From contig JADZEI010000012.1 in NCBI GenBank assembly GCA_020850615.1, positions 62,001-126,000 on the forward strand: a stretch of 64,000 nt of DNA, given 5' to 3'. A program made the position numbers and the translations under genes. Of the stretch, positions 51,711 to 61,868 are shown in pieces (the first letter of the stretch is position 1; each line of letters opens with the position of its first letter). The notes beneath the pieces are model-generated. The model ran no database searches, was not told where the DNA came from, and worked only from the letters and a program-made list of their open reading frames with translations. The stretch comes from Dehalococcoidia bacterium. Its GTDB lineage: Bacteria > Chloroflexota > Dehalococcoidia > Tepidiformales > Tepidiformaceae.

Positions 51711-52433
51711 TCAGGACCGATCGGATTGAGACTCCTGGTCCATGCCCTGGTTTGCAGGCTTGGCCTGGGCCTCGGCGGCAGCCTCGTCGGCGGCTTCTGC
51801 CGCCTGGTTCTCCCGCTCCATGGCCGCTTCGGCGGATGCCTCGCTGTCCGGGGTGACCTCGGCAGCGGGCGGCGCCGGGGGCTCTTCCGTGCCTCCGGTT
51901 TCGGGCACTTCGGCGACATCCTCGCGGGCGTCGACCATGCGGTCCATCACGTCAGTTGGCGCTTCTTCCTCCGCAGCCGGCTCGACGGCCGGGGCGGGTG
52001 CGAGCGGAGCCGGGGCGAGGTTCGCGGCCGACGGCGACGCGGTCATGCGCTGCGGGCGCGGCGTCGGCGGCGCATCGACGAAGTCGACGAGCTCGATCGA
52101 GGCCATGGCGGCGCCGTCGCCCTTGCGGGCTTCGAGCGAGGTGATGCGGAGGTAGCCACCGGGGCGTTCCTTCATCCGCGGGCCGATTTCGTCGAAGACC
52201 TTCTTCACCACCTTCGGGTCGTAGACGAACCGGGCGGCGAGGCGGCGCGCGTGGAGGTCTCCGCGGCGGCCGAGGGTGATGATCTTCTCGGCCATGGGGC
52301 GGATTTCCTTGGCCTTGGCCTGGGTGGTGGTGATCCGCTCGTAGCGCAGCAGGTCGGTGACCAGGTTGCGGTAGAGGGCGGTGCGGTGGGCTGTGTCGCG
52401 GCCTAGGTGGCGGCCGCTAACGCGGTGTCGCAT
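51711..52433 (-). CDS. rplQ: 50S ribosomal protein L17 with a long C-terminal extension
   Basis: Residues 1-118 form a standard L17: [52 protein letters not shown], then [29 protein letters not shown] 120-residue tail follows, rich in Ala, Pro and Glu ([19 protein letters not shown], then [26 protein letters not shown]), doubling the usual length of about 120. The gene lies between rpoA and truA. Confidence 0.97.
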   Translation of the reverse strand: MRHRVSGRHLGRDTAHRTALYRNLVTDLLRYERITTTQAKAKEIRPMAEKIITLGRRGDLHARRLAARFVYDPKVVKKVFDEIGPRMKERPGGYLRITSLEARKGDGAAMASIELVDFVDAPPTPRPQRMTASPSAANLAPAPLAPAPAVEPAAEEEAPTDVMDRMVDAREDVAEVPETGGTEEPPAPPAAEVTPDSEASAEAAMERENQAAEAADEAAAEAQAKPANQGMDQESQSDRS

Positions 52434-52436
52434 GTC

Positions 52437-53615
52437 TTAGTCCTCGTCGTCGGCGCCGAGCAGATCGTCCTCGCCGACTTCCTTCAGTGCTTCTTTGAGT
52501 GCCTTGCCGAGCGCGCCAAGGCTCTGCTCTTCGTCCTCTTCGTCGAGGATGATCGCGCTCGTGCGGCCCGCGCCGGGGCGCGGACGCGCGCGCATGGCCC
52601 CGGTCGCCACGACGGCGCCACCATCGAGGATGGGGCGGAGGCCTTCGGCGTGGGGGTCGATATAGCCGAGCTCGATGAGCCGGTCGCGCAGCTCGTCGTA
52701 CGACTTCCGGCCGAAGTTGCGGAGGCCGAGCAGCTCGTTCTCGCTCTTTTCGAGCACCTGGCCGACCGTCATGAGCCCGCTGCGCTTGAGGCAGTTGTAG
52801 GCGCGGACGGAGAGCTGGAGGTCCTCGATCGGCGTGTTGTAGCGGTCCGGCGGCATCATGAGGCCGGTTGCGGTCGGCCCGCCCGAAGGCAGGACCGGGA
52901 CATCCGGGCGGCCCATCACGCTGAAGAGCGAGAACTGGTCCATGAGGATGTCGGCGCTCTGGCCGATGGCGTCGACGGCGCCGATGGTGCCGTCGGTCCA
53001 GACTTCGAGGAGGAGGCGGTCGTAGTTCGTCGACTGGCCGACGCGCGTCTTTTCGACGCGGTAGTTGACCTTGCGGATCGGCGAGAAGACGGCATCGACC
53101 GGGATGACGCCGATCGGCATGCCTTCGACGGAGCCGGCGGGGACGTAGCCCTTGCCGAGCTGGGCATGGAACTCGACGTTGAGGCGCGCGCTCGGGCTGT
53201 CGAGCGTGGCGATGTGGAGCTCGGGGTTCACGATCTCGAAGTCGGCCGGGACCTGGAGGTCGCCGGCGGTGACCTCGCCGGGGCCTTCGGCGTCGAGTGC
53301 GAGGGTGCCGGAGCGGTTGCTCAGGGCGCGGAGACGGATCTCCTTGACGTTGAGCAGGAGCTCGGTGGTGTCTTCCTGGACGCCGGCGATCGTGCTGAAC
53401 TCGTGCTGGACCTGGTCGATGCGCACCGAGGTAATGGCGGCACCTTCCAGGGAGCTCAGGAGGACGCGGCGGAGGGCATTGCCGAGGGTAATGCCGTAGC
53501 CCGACTCGAGTGGTTCGACCACGAGCCGGGCGTACGTCTCGGTTTCGTCTTCGACGGTGAGCTGGGGGACGACCTCGTCGGCCGACTGCCCGATCAACTC
53601 ATTGGTGTCCATCAT
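52437..53615 (-). CDS. rpoA: DNA-directed RNA polymerase subunit alpha
   Basis: About 392 aa from ATG 53615. The N-terminal dimerisation domain has GYGITLGNALRRVLLSSLEGAAITSVRI near residue 50. The C-terminal domain has TPIEDLQLSVRAYNCLKRSGLMTVGQVLEKSENELLGLRNFGRKSYDELRDRL near 266-320, including the helices that contact UP elements and activators. Beyond it lies an extra 70-residue tail ending in acidic residues (VGEDDLLGADDED). E. coli alpha has 329 residues. Confidence 0.97.
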   Translation of the reverse strand: MMDTNELIGQSADEVVPQLTVEDETETYARLVVEPLESGYGITLGNALRRVLLSSLEGAAITSVRIDQVQHEFSTIAGVQEDTTELLLNVKEIRLRALSNRSGTLALDAEGPGEVTAGDLQVPADFEIVNPELHIATLDSPSARLNVEFHAQLGKGYVPAGSVEGMPIGVIPVDAVFSPIRKVNYRVEKTRVGQSTNYDRLLLEVWTDGTIGAVDAIGQSADILMDQFSLFSVMGRPDVPVLPSGGPTATGLMMPPDRYNTPIEDLQLSVRAYNCLKRSGLMTVGQVLEKSENELLGLRNFGRKSYDELRDRLIELGYIDPHAEGLRPILDGGAVVATGAMRARPRPGAGRTSAIILDEEDEEQSLGALGKALKEALKEVGEDDLLGADDED

Positions 53616-53660
53616 GTAGCGCGTGTCCTCAAACTTTCCGGGAGCCGGTGGGGGCGGCAA

Positions 53661-54290
53661 CTAGCGCGAGTAGTACTCGATGATGACGTTCTCGTTGAAG
53701 AGGTGGGACTCGCCCTGCTGGACGGAGGGCGGAGCGACCACGCGGCCGGTCATGTTGGCGATGTCGAGGGCGAGCCACGACGGCTGGTGCTTGGACTTGA
53801 TGCTGTCCTGGACGATCTTGAAGTACTCGCTGCGGAGGCCGCGCGGCGTGAAGCTGACCTGGTCGCCTTCGGAGACCTGGGCCGACGGGATGTCGAGCTT
53901 GCGGCCGTTCACGGCGACGATGCCGTGGCGGATGATCTGGCGGGCCTGGTTGCGCGAATCGGCGAGGCCGAGCCGGTAGACGACGTTGTCGAGCCGGTTT
54001 TCGAGCAGGCGGACGAGGTTCTCGCCAGAGACGCCGGGGCGGCGGATCGCCTCGTGGTAGTAGCGGCGGAACTGCTTCTCGAGCACGCCATAGGCAACGC
54101 GGGCGCGCTGCTTTTCGCGCAGCTGGAGGCCGCGGTCGCTAACCTTGCGGCGGCGGGCCGGGCGGGGGCCGGGCGGGTTGGGGCGCCGGTCGAAGCTGCA
54201 CTTGGGGGTGAAGCAGCGCTCGCCCTTGAGGAAGAGCTTTTCGCCGTGACGGCGGCAAAGCCGGCAGACGGGGCCAGTGTAACGAGCCAT
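53661..54290 (-). CDS. rpsD: 30S ribosomal protein S4 (zinc-type)
   Basis: The 209-residue protein begins ARYTGPVCRLCRRHGEKLFLKGERC and has a further Cys in FTPKCSFDRR, a four-Cys zinc module typical of C+ S4. The S4 RNA-binding domain RLDNVVYRLGLADSRNQARQIIRHGIVAVNG follows near residue 100. It initiates 30S assembly. Confidence 0.97.
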   Translation of the reverse strand: MARYTGPVCRLCRRHGEKLFLKGERCFTPKCSFDRRPNPPGPRPARRRKVSDRGLQLREKQRARVAYGVLEKQFRRYYHEAIRRPGVSGENLVRLLENRLDNVVYRLGLADSRNQARQIIRHGIVAVNGRKLDIPSAQVSEGDQVSFTPRGLRSEYFKIVQDSIKSKHQPSWLALDIANMTGRVVAPPSVQQGESHLFNENVIIEYYSR

Positions 54291-54312
54291 GGGCGGGTAT
54301 CTGCTCCTGGGA

Positions 54313-54735
54313 CTACACGCGGCGCCGCTTGGGCGGGCGGCAACCGTTGTGCGGGATGGGGGTAACGTCGCGGATGGCGGTGACGGTGAGGCCGGAGGCC
54401 TGGAGGGAGCGGATGGCTGCCTCGCGGCCGCTGCCGGCGCCCTTCACGTAGACCTCGACGGTCTGCATGCCGTGCTCCATGGCGCGGCGGGCGGCGTTTT
54501 CGCTGGCGAGCTGGGCGGCGAAGGGGGTGCCCTTGCGGGAGCCCTTGAAGCCGGAGCCGCCGGCGCTTGCCCACGAGATCACGTTCCCGTTCTGGTCGGT
54601 GAGCGTGACGAGGGTGTTGTTGAACGTCGCCTTGATGAACGCCTTCCCGCGCGGTACGGATTTCCGTTCGCGGCGCTTCAGGCGGCGCTCGGCGCCGCCG
54701 CGGCCCTTCCCCTGCTGTCGCTTTGCATCAGCCAT
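54313..54735 (-). CDS. rpsK: 30S ribosomal protein S11
   Basis: The 140-residue protein has [53 protein letters not shown] near residues 32-85 and ends [16 protein letters not shown], diagnostic of S11. The first 30 residues form a basic extension. It lies between rpsM and rpsD. Confidence 0.98.
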   Translation of the reverse strand: MADAKRQQGKGRGGAERRLKRRERKSVPRGKAFIKATFNNTLVTLTDQNGNVISWASAGGSGFKGSRKGTPFAAQLASENAARRAMEHGMQTVEVYVKGAGSGREAAIRSLQASGLTVTAIRDVTPIPHNGCRPPKRRRV

Positions 54736-54751
54736 GCGTGGTGCCTACCTC

Positions 54752-55132
54752 TTACTTCTTGCCTGCGCGCTTCTTGCCGGCGACCGTCTTGCGGGCGCCA
54801 CGCTTCTGGCGAGCATTGGTGCGGGTGCGCTGGCCGCGGACCGGGAGGTTGCGGCGGTGGCGCTGCCCGCGATAGCAGTTGATTTCGATCAGCCGGGCGA
54901 TGTTCTGACGCACTTCGCGGCGAAGATCGCCTTCGACGATGAAGTGCTTGTCGATGTACTCGCGGATCTTGATGAGCTCATCGTCCGTGAGGTCGCGGGC
55001 GTGAGTGTCGGGGTTGATCCCCGTCTCCGCCAGGATGAGCTGCGACCGCGTGAGGCCGATGCCGTAGATATAGGTGAGCGCGATTTCGATGCGCTTGTCG
55101 TTCGGAAGGTCGACGCCGGAAATGCGAGCCAT
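54752..55132 (-). CDS. rpsM: 30S ribosomal protein S13
   Basis: The 126-residue protein starts [26 protein letters not shown] and carries IKREID-type contact region [34 protein letters not shown], then [21 protein letters not shown], all standard. It is preceded by rpmJ. Confidence 0.98.
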   Translation of the reverse strand: MARISGVDLPNDKRIEIALTYIYGIGLTRSQLILAETGINPDTHARDLTDDELIKIREYIDKHFIVEGDLRREVRQNIARLIEINCYRGQRHRRNLPVRGQRTRTNARQKRGARKTVAGKKRAGKK

Positions 55133-55138
55133 AGTGGC

Positions 55139-55252
55139 CTACCCCTGCCGCTGCTTGTGCTTCGGATTTTCGCAAATGACCATCACGCGGCCGTGCCGGC
55201 GGATGACCTTGCACTTGTCGCAGCGTGGCTTAACGGATGCTCGTACTTTCAT
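55139..55252 (-). CDS. rpmJ: 50S ribosomal protein L36
   Basis: A 37-residue frame reading [20 protein letters not shown] and continuing to [11 protein letters not shown] contains the CxxC...C...H zinc ribbon of L36. It is too short for most gene calls but perfectly placed between infA and rpsM. Confidence 0.97.
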   Translation of the reverse strand: MKVRASVKPRCDKCKVIRRHGRVMVICENPKHKQRQG

Positions 55253-55276
55253 TGGTTCCTCTATCAGGTGGCGGCA

Positions 55277-55495
55277 CTACTTGTAGCGGTAGGTAATCCG
55301 GCCACGGCCGGGGTCGTAGGGCGAGAGCTCCACGCGGACCCGGTCGCCGGGAAGGAGCTTGACGAAGCTGAGGCGGGCATCGCCGCCCACGTGGGCGAGC
55401 ACATCGTGCCCGCCGGGGAGTGCCACGCGGAACATTGCGTTGGGCAACGTTTCCGTGACGGCCCCCTCGGCCTCCGTCGCGTCCTGTTTCGCCAT
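55277..55495 (-). CDS. infA: Translation initiation factor IF-1
   Basis: The 72-residue OB-fold protein has [62 protein letters not shown] features in order (motifs [30 protein letters not shown]). It assists start-site selection on the 30S A site. It lies between map and rpmJ. Confidence 0.97.
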   Translation of the reverse strand: MAKQDATEAEGAVTETLPNAMFRVALPGGHDVLAHVGGDARLSFVKLLPGDRVRVELSPYDPGRGRITYRYK

Positions 55496-55543
55496 AAACC
55501 TTCCCGTAACAGATTAGCCCATTCACGGCGACACGCACGCTAC

Positions 55544-56314
55544 TCAGGGGAGTGTCAGCACCTCTGCCTCCTCCCCGTCCCGAATAGCAATTGTATGCTC
55601 GAAATGACAGCAAAGGCTACCGTCTTTCGTCCTTACAGTCCAGTGGTCCGATTCCTCGTAGACTTCGGGGGCGCCGATGTTGACCATCGGCTCCAGGGCG
55701 AGGACCAGGCCCGGGTTCAGCGGCGTCCCCCGGAAGCGCATGCGATGGTTCTGGACGTGCGGCTCTTCGTGCATGTCCCGGCCGACGCCGTGCCCGCCGT
55801 AGCCCTTCACAATCGAAAACCCGCTCGGCTTGATGGCATCTTCGATGGCGCCGCAGATGTCGTTCAGGTGGCGGCCCGAGCGAGCCGCGCGAATGCCGGC
55901 CCAGAGCGAATCCTCGGTCACCTGGAGGAGCTTCTTCGCGTCGTCGCTGATCTCGCCGACGCCCACCGTGATCGCGGCGTCGCCGACGTAGCCCTTGTAG
56001 GTGGCACCGAGGTCGAAGCTCGCGATGTCACCCTCACGGAGCGTGCGGTCCCGCGGGATGCCGTGGACGAGCTGGTCGTTGATCGAGATGCAGATGTTCG
56101 ACGGATAGGGCGGGTACTTCGGCCCCGGCGAGTAGTTCCGGAAGGTCTCCTTTGCGCCCCGCCGCGCAAACTCGTCCCGCACGAACGATTCGATCTCGAG
56201 GAGGTTGACGCCGGGGCGCACCATCTCGCGGATGCGTTCGAGCGTCTGGCCCACAATCTGGCCAGCCTCGCGCATCACCCTGATCTCGTCGCGGGACTTG
56301 AGCTTGACAGCCAT
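55544..56314 (-). CDS. map: Methionine aminopeptidase type I
   Basis: The 256-residue enzyme removes N-terminal Met. Metal ligands appear as DLGATYKGYVGDAAITV (Asp pair near residues 102 and 113), GHGVGRDMHEEPHV (His near 176), ALEPMVNIG (Glu) and CHFEHTIAI (Glu). It directly follows adk, whose stop abuts this ATG, as in most superoperons. Confidence 0.97.
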   Translation of the reverse strand: MAVKLKSRDEIRVMREAGQIVGQTLERIREMVRPGVNLLEIESFVRDEFARRGAKETFRNYSPGPKYPPYPSNICISINDQLVHGIPRDRTLREGDIASFDLGATYKGYVGDAAITVGVGEISDDAKKLLQVTEDSLWAGIRAARSGRHLNDICGAIEDAIKPSGFSIVKGYGGHGVGRDMHEEPHVQNHRMRFRGTPLNPGLVLALEPMVNIGAPEVYEESDHWTVRTKDGSLCCHFEHTIAIRDGEEAEVLTLP

Positions 56315-56953
56315 CTAGCCGAGGGCCTCCAGGAGGGAGGCGGTGACGGCGTCGAGCGAGCGCTCGCCGTCGATCTCGGTGAGGACACCGGCCGTCCGAT
56401 AGTGGTCGATGAGCGCGACGGGCGGCTTCTGCTTTTCGAGGCGCGCAGCCACCACGTCGGCCTTGTCGTCGTCGCGCTGGTAGAGCTCGCCGCCGCAGGC
56501 GTCGCAGACACCCTCGGCCTTCGGGGGATCGTTGCGCTCGTGGTAGAGCTTGCCGCAGTTGCGGCAGATCCAGCGGCCGCCGAGGCGGGCGATGAGCTCG
56601 TCGTCGCGCACGGAGATGAGGAGGGCGTGGTCGATCCGTCCGCCCTGGGCCGCGAGCGCCTCGTCGAGCGCCTGGGCCTGGACGACATTGCGCGGGAAGC
56701 CATCGAACATGGCGCCGGCACGTGCGTCGTCGCGGCCGATCCGTTCGAGCAGCATCTTGATGGTGACTTCGTCGGGGACGAGGTCGCCACGGTCCATGTA
56801 GGTCTTGGCCAGCTTGCCGAGCTCGGTCTCGTTCTTCACGTTCTCGCGGAACATGTCGCCCGTGGAGATGTGGACGAGCTTCGTGGCAACGGCGATGCGC
56901 TGCGCCTGCGTGCCCTTACCGGCACCGGGTGGCCCCAACAAGACAACGAACAC
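56315..56953 (-). CDS. adk: Adenylate kinase (zinc-type LID)
   Basis: The 212-residue enzyme equilibrates ATP, ADP and AMP. It has the P-loop LLGPPGAGKGTQAQRIA near residue 5, the AMP site STGDMFREN, FDGFPRNVVQAQALD near 83, and a zinc LID CRNCGKLYHERNDPPKAEGVCDACGG near 126-150. A GTG start shares one base with the secY stop. Confidence 0.97.
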   Translation of the reverse strand: MFVVLLGPPGAGKGTQAQRIAVATKLVHISTGDMFRENVKNETELGKLAKTYMDRGDLVPDEVTIKMLLERIGRDDARAGAMFDGFPRNVVQAQALDEALAAQGGRIDHALLISVRDDELIARLGGRWICRNCGKLYHERNDPPKAEGVCDACGGELYQRDDDKADVVAARLEKQKPPVALIDHYRTAGVLTEIDGERSLDAVTASLLEALG

Positions 56954-58287
56954 TAGCGGATGAACCCTTCGTAGTTACGCATCAGAAGCTGAGCTTCGAG
57001 CTGCTTCATGGTGTCGAGCACGACGGCGACCACGATGAGGAAGCCGGTGCTGGAGATGGTGAGGGCCTGCACGTCGGTGACGAGGCCTATGAAGAACGGG
57101 AGGATGGCGACGAAGCCCAGGAAGAACGCGCCCGCCCAGGTGATCCGGGTGACGACGCGCATGAGATAGGCCTCGGTCGGCGGGCCCGGGCGGATGCCGG
57201 GGATGAACGCGCCCTGGCGCTGGAGCGTCTTCGCCATGTTCTGCTGCTGGTACTGGACCATCGTGTAGAAGAAGGTGAAGACGATGACGAGCAGGAACAG
57301 GATGAGCCAGTAGATGCCCGTGCCCGAGCCGCCGCGGCCACCCTGGAACTGGTTCACGATGAAGTCGGCGATGCTCTCGATGAAGCCGCCGGCATCGGTG
57401 AACGGCTGGGCGATGATCGGCGGCATGATCATGATCGAGAAGGCGAAGATCAGCGGGATCATGCCGGCCATGTTCACGCGCAGCGGGATATGGCTCTGTC
57501 CCTGCTGGCGGTACATGCGTCCACCGCGGAAGGCAGAGCGCGCGTACTGCACGGGAACCCGTCGCTGGGCCTCCTGGAAGAAGACCACGAGGTAGACGAG
57601 GCCGATGGCGAAGAGGGCGATGACCGCGACGCCGATGATCGACTGGGTGGAAATGCTGGGGATGAGGCTGGGCATGACGGCGACGATGCCGCCGAAGATG
57701 ATCAGCGAGATGCCGTTGCCGATGCCGTGCTCGGTGATGAGCTCGCCGAGCCAGACGAGGAACATCGTGCCGGCGGCGAGCGTCATGAGCGTCGCGACCG
57801 TACCGACGAGGTCGTTCTGGAAGCCGAAGTCGGAGACGACGTCGACCTGGCTCTGGCTGTTGATGAAGACGATCTGGCCGTAGCCCTGGACCACCGCCAT
57901 AGGCACGGCGAGCCAGTGCGTGAACATCTGGATGCGACGGCGGCCCTGTTCGCCTTCTTCCTGGAGGGCGCGGAAGCGCGGCACCAGGGGCGTCAGGATC
58001 TGCATGATGATCGACGCTGTGATGTACGGGTACACGCCGAGGGCGGCGACGCTCAGGTTCTGGAGCGCGCCGCCGGAGAAGATGCTCAGGAAGTCGAGCA
58101 GGGAGTTGTCGTCGAACGCCGACTCGAGGGCATCGCGGTCGACGTTGGGGATGGGGACGTGCGCGACGAAGCGGAACACGATCAGCATGAGGATCGTGAA
58201 CAGGAGCTTCTGGCGCACGTCCGGCTGGCGGAACGCGTCGACCATGGCCTGCATCAGGCGGGGGCGAGATGCGGGCTGGGTGGTCAC
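56953..58287 (-). CDS. secY: Protein translocase subunit SecY
   Basis: The 444-residue channel subunit has ten membrane helices, VAHVPIPNVDRDALESAF near residue 46, the plug-domain region DFLSIFSGGALQNLSVAALGVYPYITASIIMQIL near 66, and IPGIRPG-type cytosolic loop AFIPGIRPGPPTEAYLMRV near 350. The start overlaps the rplO stop (GTGA). Confidence 0.98.
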   Translation of the reverse strand: MTTQPASRPRLMQAMVDAFRQPDVRQKLLFTILMLIVFRFVAHVPIPNVDRDALESAFDDNSLLDFLSIFSGGALQNLSVAALGVYPYITASIIMQILTPLVPRFRALQEEGEQGRRRIQMFTHWLAVPMAVVQGYGQIVFINSQSQVDVVSDFGFQNDLVGTVATLMTLAAGTMFLVWLGELITEHGIGNGISLIIFGGIVAVMPSLIPSISTQSIIGVAVIALFAIGLVYLVVFFQEAQRRVPVQYARSAFRGGRMYRQQGQSHIPLRVNMAGMIPLIFAFSIMIMPPIIAQPFTDAGGFIESIADFIVNQFQGGRGGSGTGIYWLILFLLVIVFTFFYTMVQYQQQNMAKTLQRQGAFIPGIRPGPPTEAYLMRVVTRITWAGAFFLGFVAILPFFIGLVTDVQALTISSTGFLIVVAVVLDTMKQLEAQLLMRNYEGFIR

Positions 58288-58766
58288 GAGCGGCGCCTGG
58301 CCGTGCGGTCGTATTCGAGGGCGGTGGTGGTCCCGCCGGCAGCTTCGATCTTGCTCTTCGCGGCGGCGCTAAAGCCGTGCGCGGAGACGTTCAGCTTCGT
58401 CGAAATGTCGCCGTCGCCGAGGATCTTCACCGGCTGGCGGAGATGCTTCAGCACACCGACTTCGCGGAGCGATTCGGGCGTGACAGTGGAACCCGCGGCG
58501 AAGCGCTCCAGGTCAGCCAGGTTGACCGGCTGGAAGGGGATGCGCCACTTATTGTTGAAGCCACGGAGCACGTGGAACTTCCGCGCGCCCGGGAACTGGC
58601 CGCCTTCGAAGGAGTCGTACGGCAGCTTCTTGCCGCTGCGCGACTTCTGGCCCTTGAGGCCCTTGCCGGAATAGGTGCCGTGGCCGCTGCCGTTACCGCG
58701 GCCGACGCGCTTCTTGGCGTGGGTTGCCCCACGCGGCGGGGCGAGCTCTTCTGCGCCGATGCTCAT
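58284..58766 (-). CDS. rplO: 50S ribosomal protein L15
   Basis: The 160-residue protein has [42 protein letters not shown] near residues 18-60 and ends [24 protein letters not shown], standard for L15. It overlaps rpmD and secY by four bases each. Confidence 0.98.
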   Translation of the reverse strand: MSIGAEELAPPRGATHAKKRVGRGNGSGHGTYSGKGLKGQKSRSGKKLPYDSFEGGQFPGARKFHVLRGFNNKWRIPFQPVNLADLERFAAGSTVTPESLREVGVLKHLRQPVKILGDGDISTKLNVSAHGFSAAAKSKIEAAGGTTTALEYDRTARRRS

Positions 58767-58951
58767 GCGGCGCCTCCTTCTTCAACGACAACCAGGTGCT
58801 GCACCTTCGCGACCATGCCACGGACATCGGGCGAGTCGGGATGGACGACAGTCTGGTTGAGGCGGCGGAAGCCAAGCTTCCGGATGGTGTCTTTCTGGTC
58901 CTGCTTGTAGCCGATGGCGCTCTTGCACCAGGTGATGCGAAGTTCGGCCAT
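58763..58951 (-). CDS. rpmD: 50S ribosomal protein L30
   Basis: The 62-residue protein reads [51 protein letters not shown] in outline (motifs [18 protein letters not shown] and [11 protein letters not shown]), diagnostic of L30. It lies two bases after rpsE. Confidence 0.97.
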   Translation of the reverse strand: MAELRITWCKSAIGYKQDQKDTIRKLGFRRLNQTVVHPDSPDVRGMVAKVQHLVVVEEGGAA

Positions 58952-58953
58952 GG

Positions 58954-59451
58954 TTACGCCTCGCCCCGGGTGATGGCCAGGCGGCGCTGCCGGGCGACCT
59001 TCGGGTCGCGCAGTTCCGAGAGGCCGGCGATCGTCGCGCGGGCGACGTTGATCGCGTTGCGGCTGCCGAGCGACTTGGCCAGCACGTCGGTGACGCCGGC
59101 CGCTTCCATGATGGAGCGGACCGCGCCGCCGGCGATGACGCCGGTACCATGGCTGGCGGGCTGCATCAGGACGCGCGCGGCGTTGAAGCGAGCCAGGATG
59201 GGGTGCGCAATCGTGCCGCCGTTCATCGGGATGCGGACCATCTGCTTGCGCGCGAGGGTCGCGCCCTTGCGGATGGCTTCCGGCACTTCGTTGGCCTTGC
59301 CGAGGCCGATGCCGACGCTGCCGTGGCCATCGCCGACGACGACGAGGGCGCTAAAGCTGAAGCGGCGGCCGCCCTTGACGACCTTGGCGACGCGGTTGAT
59401 GTAGATGACCTTTTCGGTCAGCTCTTCGGGGGCGGAGTCGTACTGTGCCAT
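58954..59451 (-). CDS. rpsE: 30S ribosomal protein S5
   Basis: The 165-residue protein has [49 protein letters not shown] near residues 14-64 and [32 protein letters not shown] near 98, both standard. It helps maintain decoding accuracy. The stop is next to rpmD and the start abuts the rplR stop. Confidence 0.98.
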   Translation of the reverse strand: MAQYDSAPEELTEKVIYINRVAKVVKGGRRFSFSALVVVGDGHGSVGIGLGKANEVPEAIRKGATLARKQMVRIPMNGGTIAHPILARFNAARVLMQPASHGTGVIAGGAVRSIMEAAGVTDVLAKSLGSRNAINVARATIAGLSELRDPKVARQRRLAITRGEA

Positions 59452-59817
59452 TTAGAACCCCAATCCCGCTTCGCGCGCGGCGTCGGCCAGCGCCTGGACG
59501 CGGCCGTGGTACTTGAATCCGCCGCGGTCGAAGACGACGAGCTCGACGCCCTTCGCCTTCGCGCGCTCAGCGACGAGCTTGCCGACGGCGCGGGCGCGTT
59601 CGGTCTTGTTCTGGCCCTTCGTGGCCGCCTCGACATCCTTCTCGGCGTCGCTGGCGGCGGCGAGGGTGACGCCGGCAATGTCGTCGATCACCTGCGCATA
59701 GATGTGCGAGGCGCTGCGGAAGACGTTGAGCCGGGGCCGGGCGGGCGTGCCGGAGACCTTGCGGCGGACGCGGGTGTGGCGCCGGGTGCGGGCGAGCGTG
59801 CTGGTGGTGACCGCCAT
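59452..59817 (-). CDS. rplR: 50S ribosomal protein L18
   Basis: The 121-residue 5S-rRNA-binding protein has [34 protein letters not shown] near residues 12-45 and [28 protein letters not shown] at the end. It shares one base with the rplF stop. Confidence 0.97.
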   Translation of the reverse strand: MAVTTSTLARTRRHTRVRRKVSGTPARPRLNVFRSASHIYAQVIDDIAGVTLAAASDAEKDVEAATKGQNKTERARAVGKLVAERAKAKGVELVVFDRGGFKYHGRVQALADAAREAGLGF

Positions 59818-60362
59818 TACTTGCCTACCTTCCCGGCCTTGCCAGCCTTGCGCCGGACGCGTTCGCCGGAATACCGGATGCCCTTGCCCTTATACGGCTC
59901 GGGTGGCCGGAGCTTGCGGATGTTGGCCGCGACCTGGCCGATCAGCTCCTTGTCGATGCCCTGCACGAGGATGCGGGGGCCTTCGACGGCGAAGGTGATG
60001 CCCTGCGGCGGCGAGACGATGACCGGGTGCGAGAACCCGAGCGCGAGCTGGAGGTTCGAACCCTGGATCTGGGCGCGGTAGCCAACGCCCTGGACTTCCA
60101 GCGTCTTCGTGAACCCCGTGGTGACACCGGTCACCATGTTGTTCAGGAGCGTGCGGGAGAGCCCGTGGAGCGCGCGCTGCTTGCCTTCGTCGTTCTGGCG
60201 GGTGACGACGATGGCGCCGTCTTCCCGGCCGAGGGTGATGGTGGGCGGGAACTGGCGAGCGAGCTCGCCCTTCGGGCCCTTCACCCGGACGGTGTTCGTG
60301 CTGTCGATATCGATGTTGACACCGGCAGGCACGGCGACTGGCTGACGTCCGATACGCGACAT
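59817..60362 (-). CDS. rplF: 50S ribosomal protein L6
   Basis: The 181-residue protein starts [19 protein letters not shown] and has [13 protein letters not shown], and ends with [39 protein letters not shown], the diagnostic L6 C-terminus. The start is chosen at SRIGRQP, not 14 codons upstream. Confidence 0.98.
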   Translation of the reverse strand: MSRIGRQPVAVPAGVNIDIDSTNTVRVKGPKGELARQFPPTITLGREDGAIVVTRQNDEGKQRALHGLSRTLLNNMVTGVTTGFTKTLEVQGVGYRAQIQGSNLQLALGFSHPVIVSPPQGITFAVEGPRILVQGIDKELIGQVAANIRKLRPPEPYKGKGIRYSGERVRRKAGKAGKVGK

Positions 60363-60372
60363 TGCTTCGCTC

Positions 60373-60777
60373 CTACCAGACGTAGCAGAGGAGCTCGCCA
60401 CCAACGGACTGGCGGCGGGCTTCCTGCCCGGTCATGACGCCGCGAGGCGTCGAGAGGATGGCGATGCCGAGGCCGCCGTAGACACGGGGGATCTCGGTGC
60501 GCTGGACGTAGACGCGCAGGCCAGGCTTCGAGACGCGCTGCAGGCCGGTGAGGACCGGTTGCTTGCGCCCGCCATAGCCGAGGTCGACGCGGAGGTTGGG
60601 CTGCGGCTTCCCGTCTTCGGCCACGACCGTGAAGTCCTTGATGAAGCCTTCATCCTTGAGAACCTTCGCGATGGCGACCTTCATCTTCGAGGAAGGGATA
60701 TTCACCGAGTCGTGCCGGGCGGTAACCGCGTTGCGGATGCGCGTCAGCATGTCGGCGATCGGGTCATTCATACTCAT
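60373..60777 (-). CDS. rpsH: 30S ribosomal protein S8
   Basis: The 134-residue protein starts [33 protein letters not shown] and ends [32 protein letters not shown], standard for S8, a primary 16S-binding and translational-regulator protein in other bacteria. Confidence 0.98.
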   Translation of the reverse strand: MSMNDPIADMLTRIRNAVTARHDSVNIPSSKMKVAIAKVLKDEGFIKDFTVVAEDGKPQPNLRVDLGYGGRKQPVLTGLQRVSKPGLRVYVQRTEIPRVYGGLGIAILSTPRGVMTGQEARRQSVGGELLCYVW

Positions 60778-60809
60778 TTAGTGCACCCCTCTGGCGTTTG
60801 CTTTCGCAC

Positions 60810-60995
60810 TTACCAGCTGGACTTGACGACGCCGGGCAGAAGCCCGCGCAGCGCATGTTCGCGGAAGCAGATGCGGCACAGCGCGAAGCGGCGGATGTAG
60901 CCCTTCGGCCGGCCACACACGCGGCAGCGGTTATGCTGCCGGGCCGGGTACTTGGGCGGCCGCTTCGACTTTTCGATGAGCCCCTTTTTGGCCAC
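60810..60995 (-). CDS. rpsN: 30S ribosomal protein S14 type Z
   Basis: The 61-residue protein has the zinc motif [20 protein letters not shown] near residues 24-43 and ends [13 protein letters not shown]. The short zinc-containing form is usual in Gram-positives, Thermus and Chloroflexota. It starts at a GTG. Confidence 0.97.
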   Translation of the reverse strand: MAKKGLIEKSKRPPKYPARQHNRCRVCGRPKGYIRRFALCRICFREHALRGLLPGVVKSSW

Positions 60996-61005
60996 GTCTG
61001 CCTCC

Positions 61006-61551
61006 CTAGTTCTTCCTGAACGGCATGCCCATCAGCTCCAGGAGCCGCCGTCCTTCCTCGTCGGTCTTCGCCGTCGTCACGATGGTGACCTGCATGCCAC
61101 GCACCTTGTCGACCTTGTCGTAGTCGATCTCCGGGAAGATGAGCTGTTCCCGGAGGCCGAGGCTGTAGTTCCCGCGGCCGTCGAAGGCGTTGGGGTTGAG
61201 CCCCTGGAAGTCGCGGATGCGGGGAAGCGCCGCGGCAATCAGGCGGTCGAGGAATTCGTACATCTTCTGGCCGCGGAGCGTCGTCGAGACGCCGATCGGG
61301 TTCCCTTCGCGCAGGCGGAAGTTCGCGATCGAGCGCTTGGCGCGGTTGATCACGGGCTTCTGGCCCGTGATGGCGGCGACATCGTCGGCGGCGCGGTCCA
61401 GCGCGTTGGCGTCCTGGAGCGCTTCGCCCATGCCGATGTTGACGACGACCTTGGTCAGCTTCGGCACCATCATGACGTTCGGGTACTGGTACTGTTCGCG
61501 CATGGCGCCCAGCACTTCGCTGTCGTACTTGTCCTTCAGTCGCGGCGGCAT
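61006..61551 (-). CDS. rplE: 50S ribosomal protein L5
   Basis: The 181-residue 5S-rRNA-binding protein has [61 protein letters not shown] features in order ([31 protein letters not shown]) and ends [19 protein letters not shown]. Standard L5. Confidence 0.98.
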   Translation of the reverse strand: MPPRLKDKYDSEVLGAMREQYQYPNVMMVPKLTKVVVNIGMGEALQDANALDRAADDVAAITGQKPVINRAKRSIANFRLREGNPIGVSTTLRGQKMYEFLDRLIAAALPRIRDFQGLNPNAFDGRGNYSLGLREQLIFPEIDYDKVDKVRGMQVTIVTTAKTDEEGRRLLELMGMPFRKN

Positions 61552-61868
61552 TATTCGATGTCCTCTCCGCTGCGCTTGCCCACCCGGACCAGGGAGCCGT
61601 CTTCGCGCTTCCGGAAGGTGACGCGGGTGGGCTGGTCGGTGTTCGGGTCGATGAGCATGACGTTGCTGATGTGGAGCGGCGCTTCCCGCTCGACGATCTG
61701 CGACTGCTGACCGGCCTGGCGGGCGCGCTGGTGCTTCTTGATGATGTTCACGCCTTCAACGATGACGCGGTCCGTCTTGTTGATGACGCTGCGGACTTCG
61801 CCGCGCTTGCCCTTGTCCTTGCCGGCGATGACGACGACCTTGTCGCCCCGGCGGATCTTCGCTGGCAC
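61551..61868 (-). CDS. rplX: 50S ribosomal protein L24
   Basis: The 105-residue KOW-domain protein reads [25 protein letters not shown] near residues 4-28, then [40 protein letters not shown] start; single-base overlaps with both neighbours. Confidence 0.97.
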   Translation of the reverse strand: MPAKIRRGDKVVVIAGKDKGKRGEVRSVINKTDRVIVEGVNIIKKHQRARQAGQQSQIVEREAPLHISNVMLIDPNTDQPTRVTFRKREDGSLVRVGKRSGEDIE

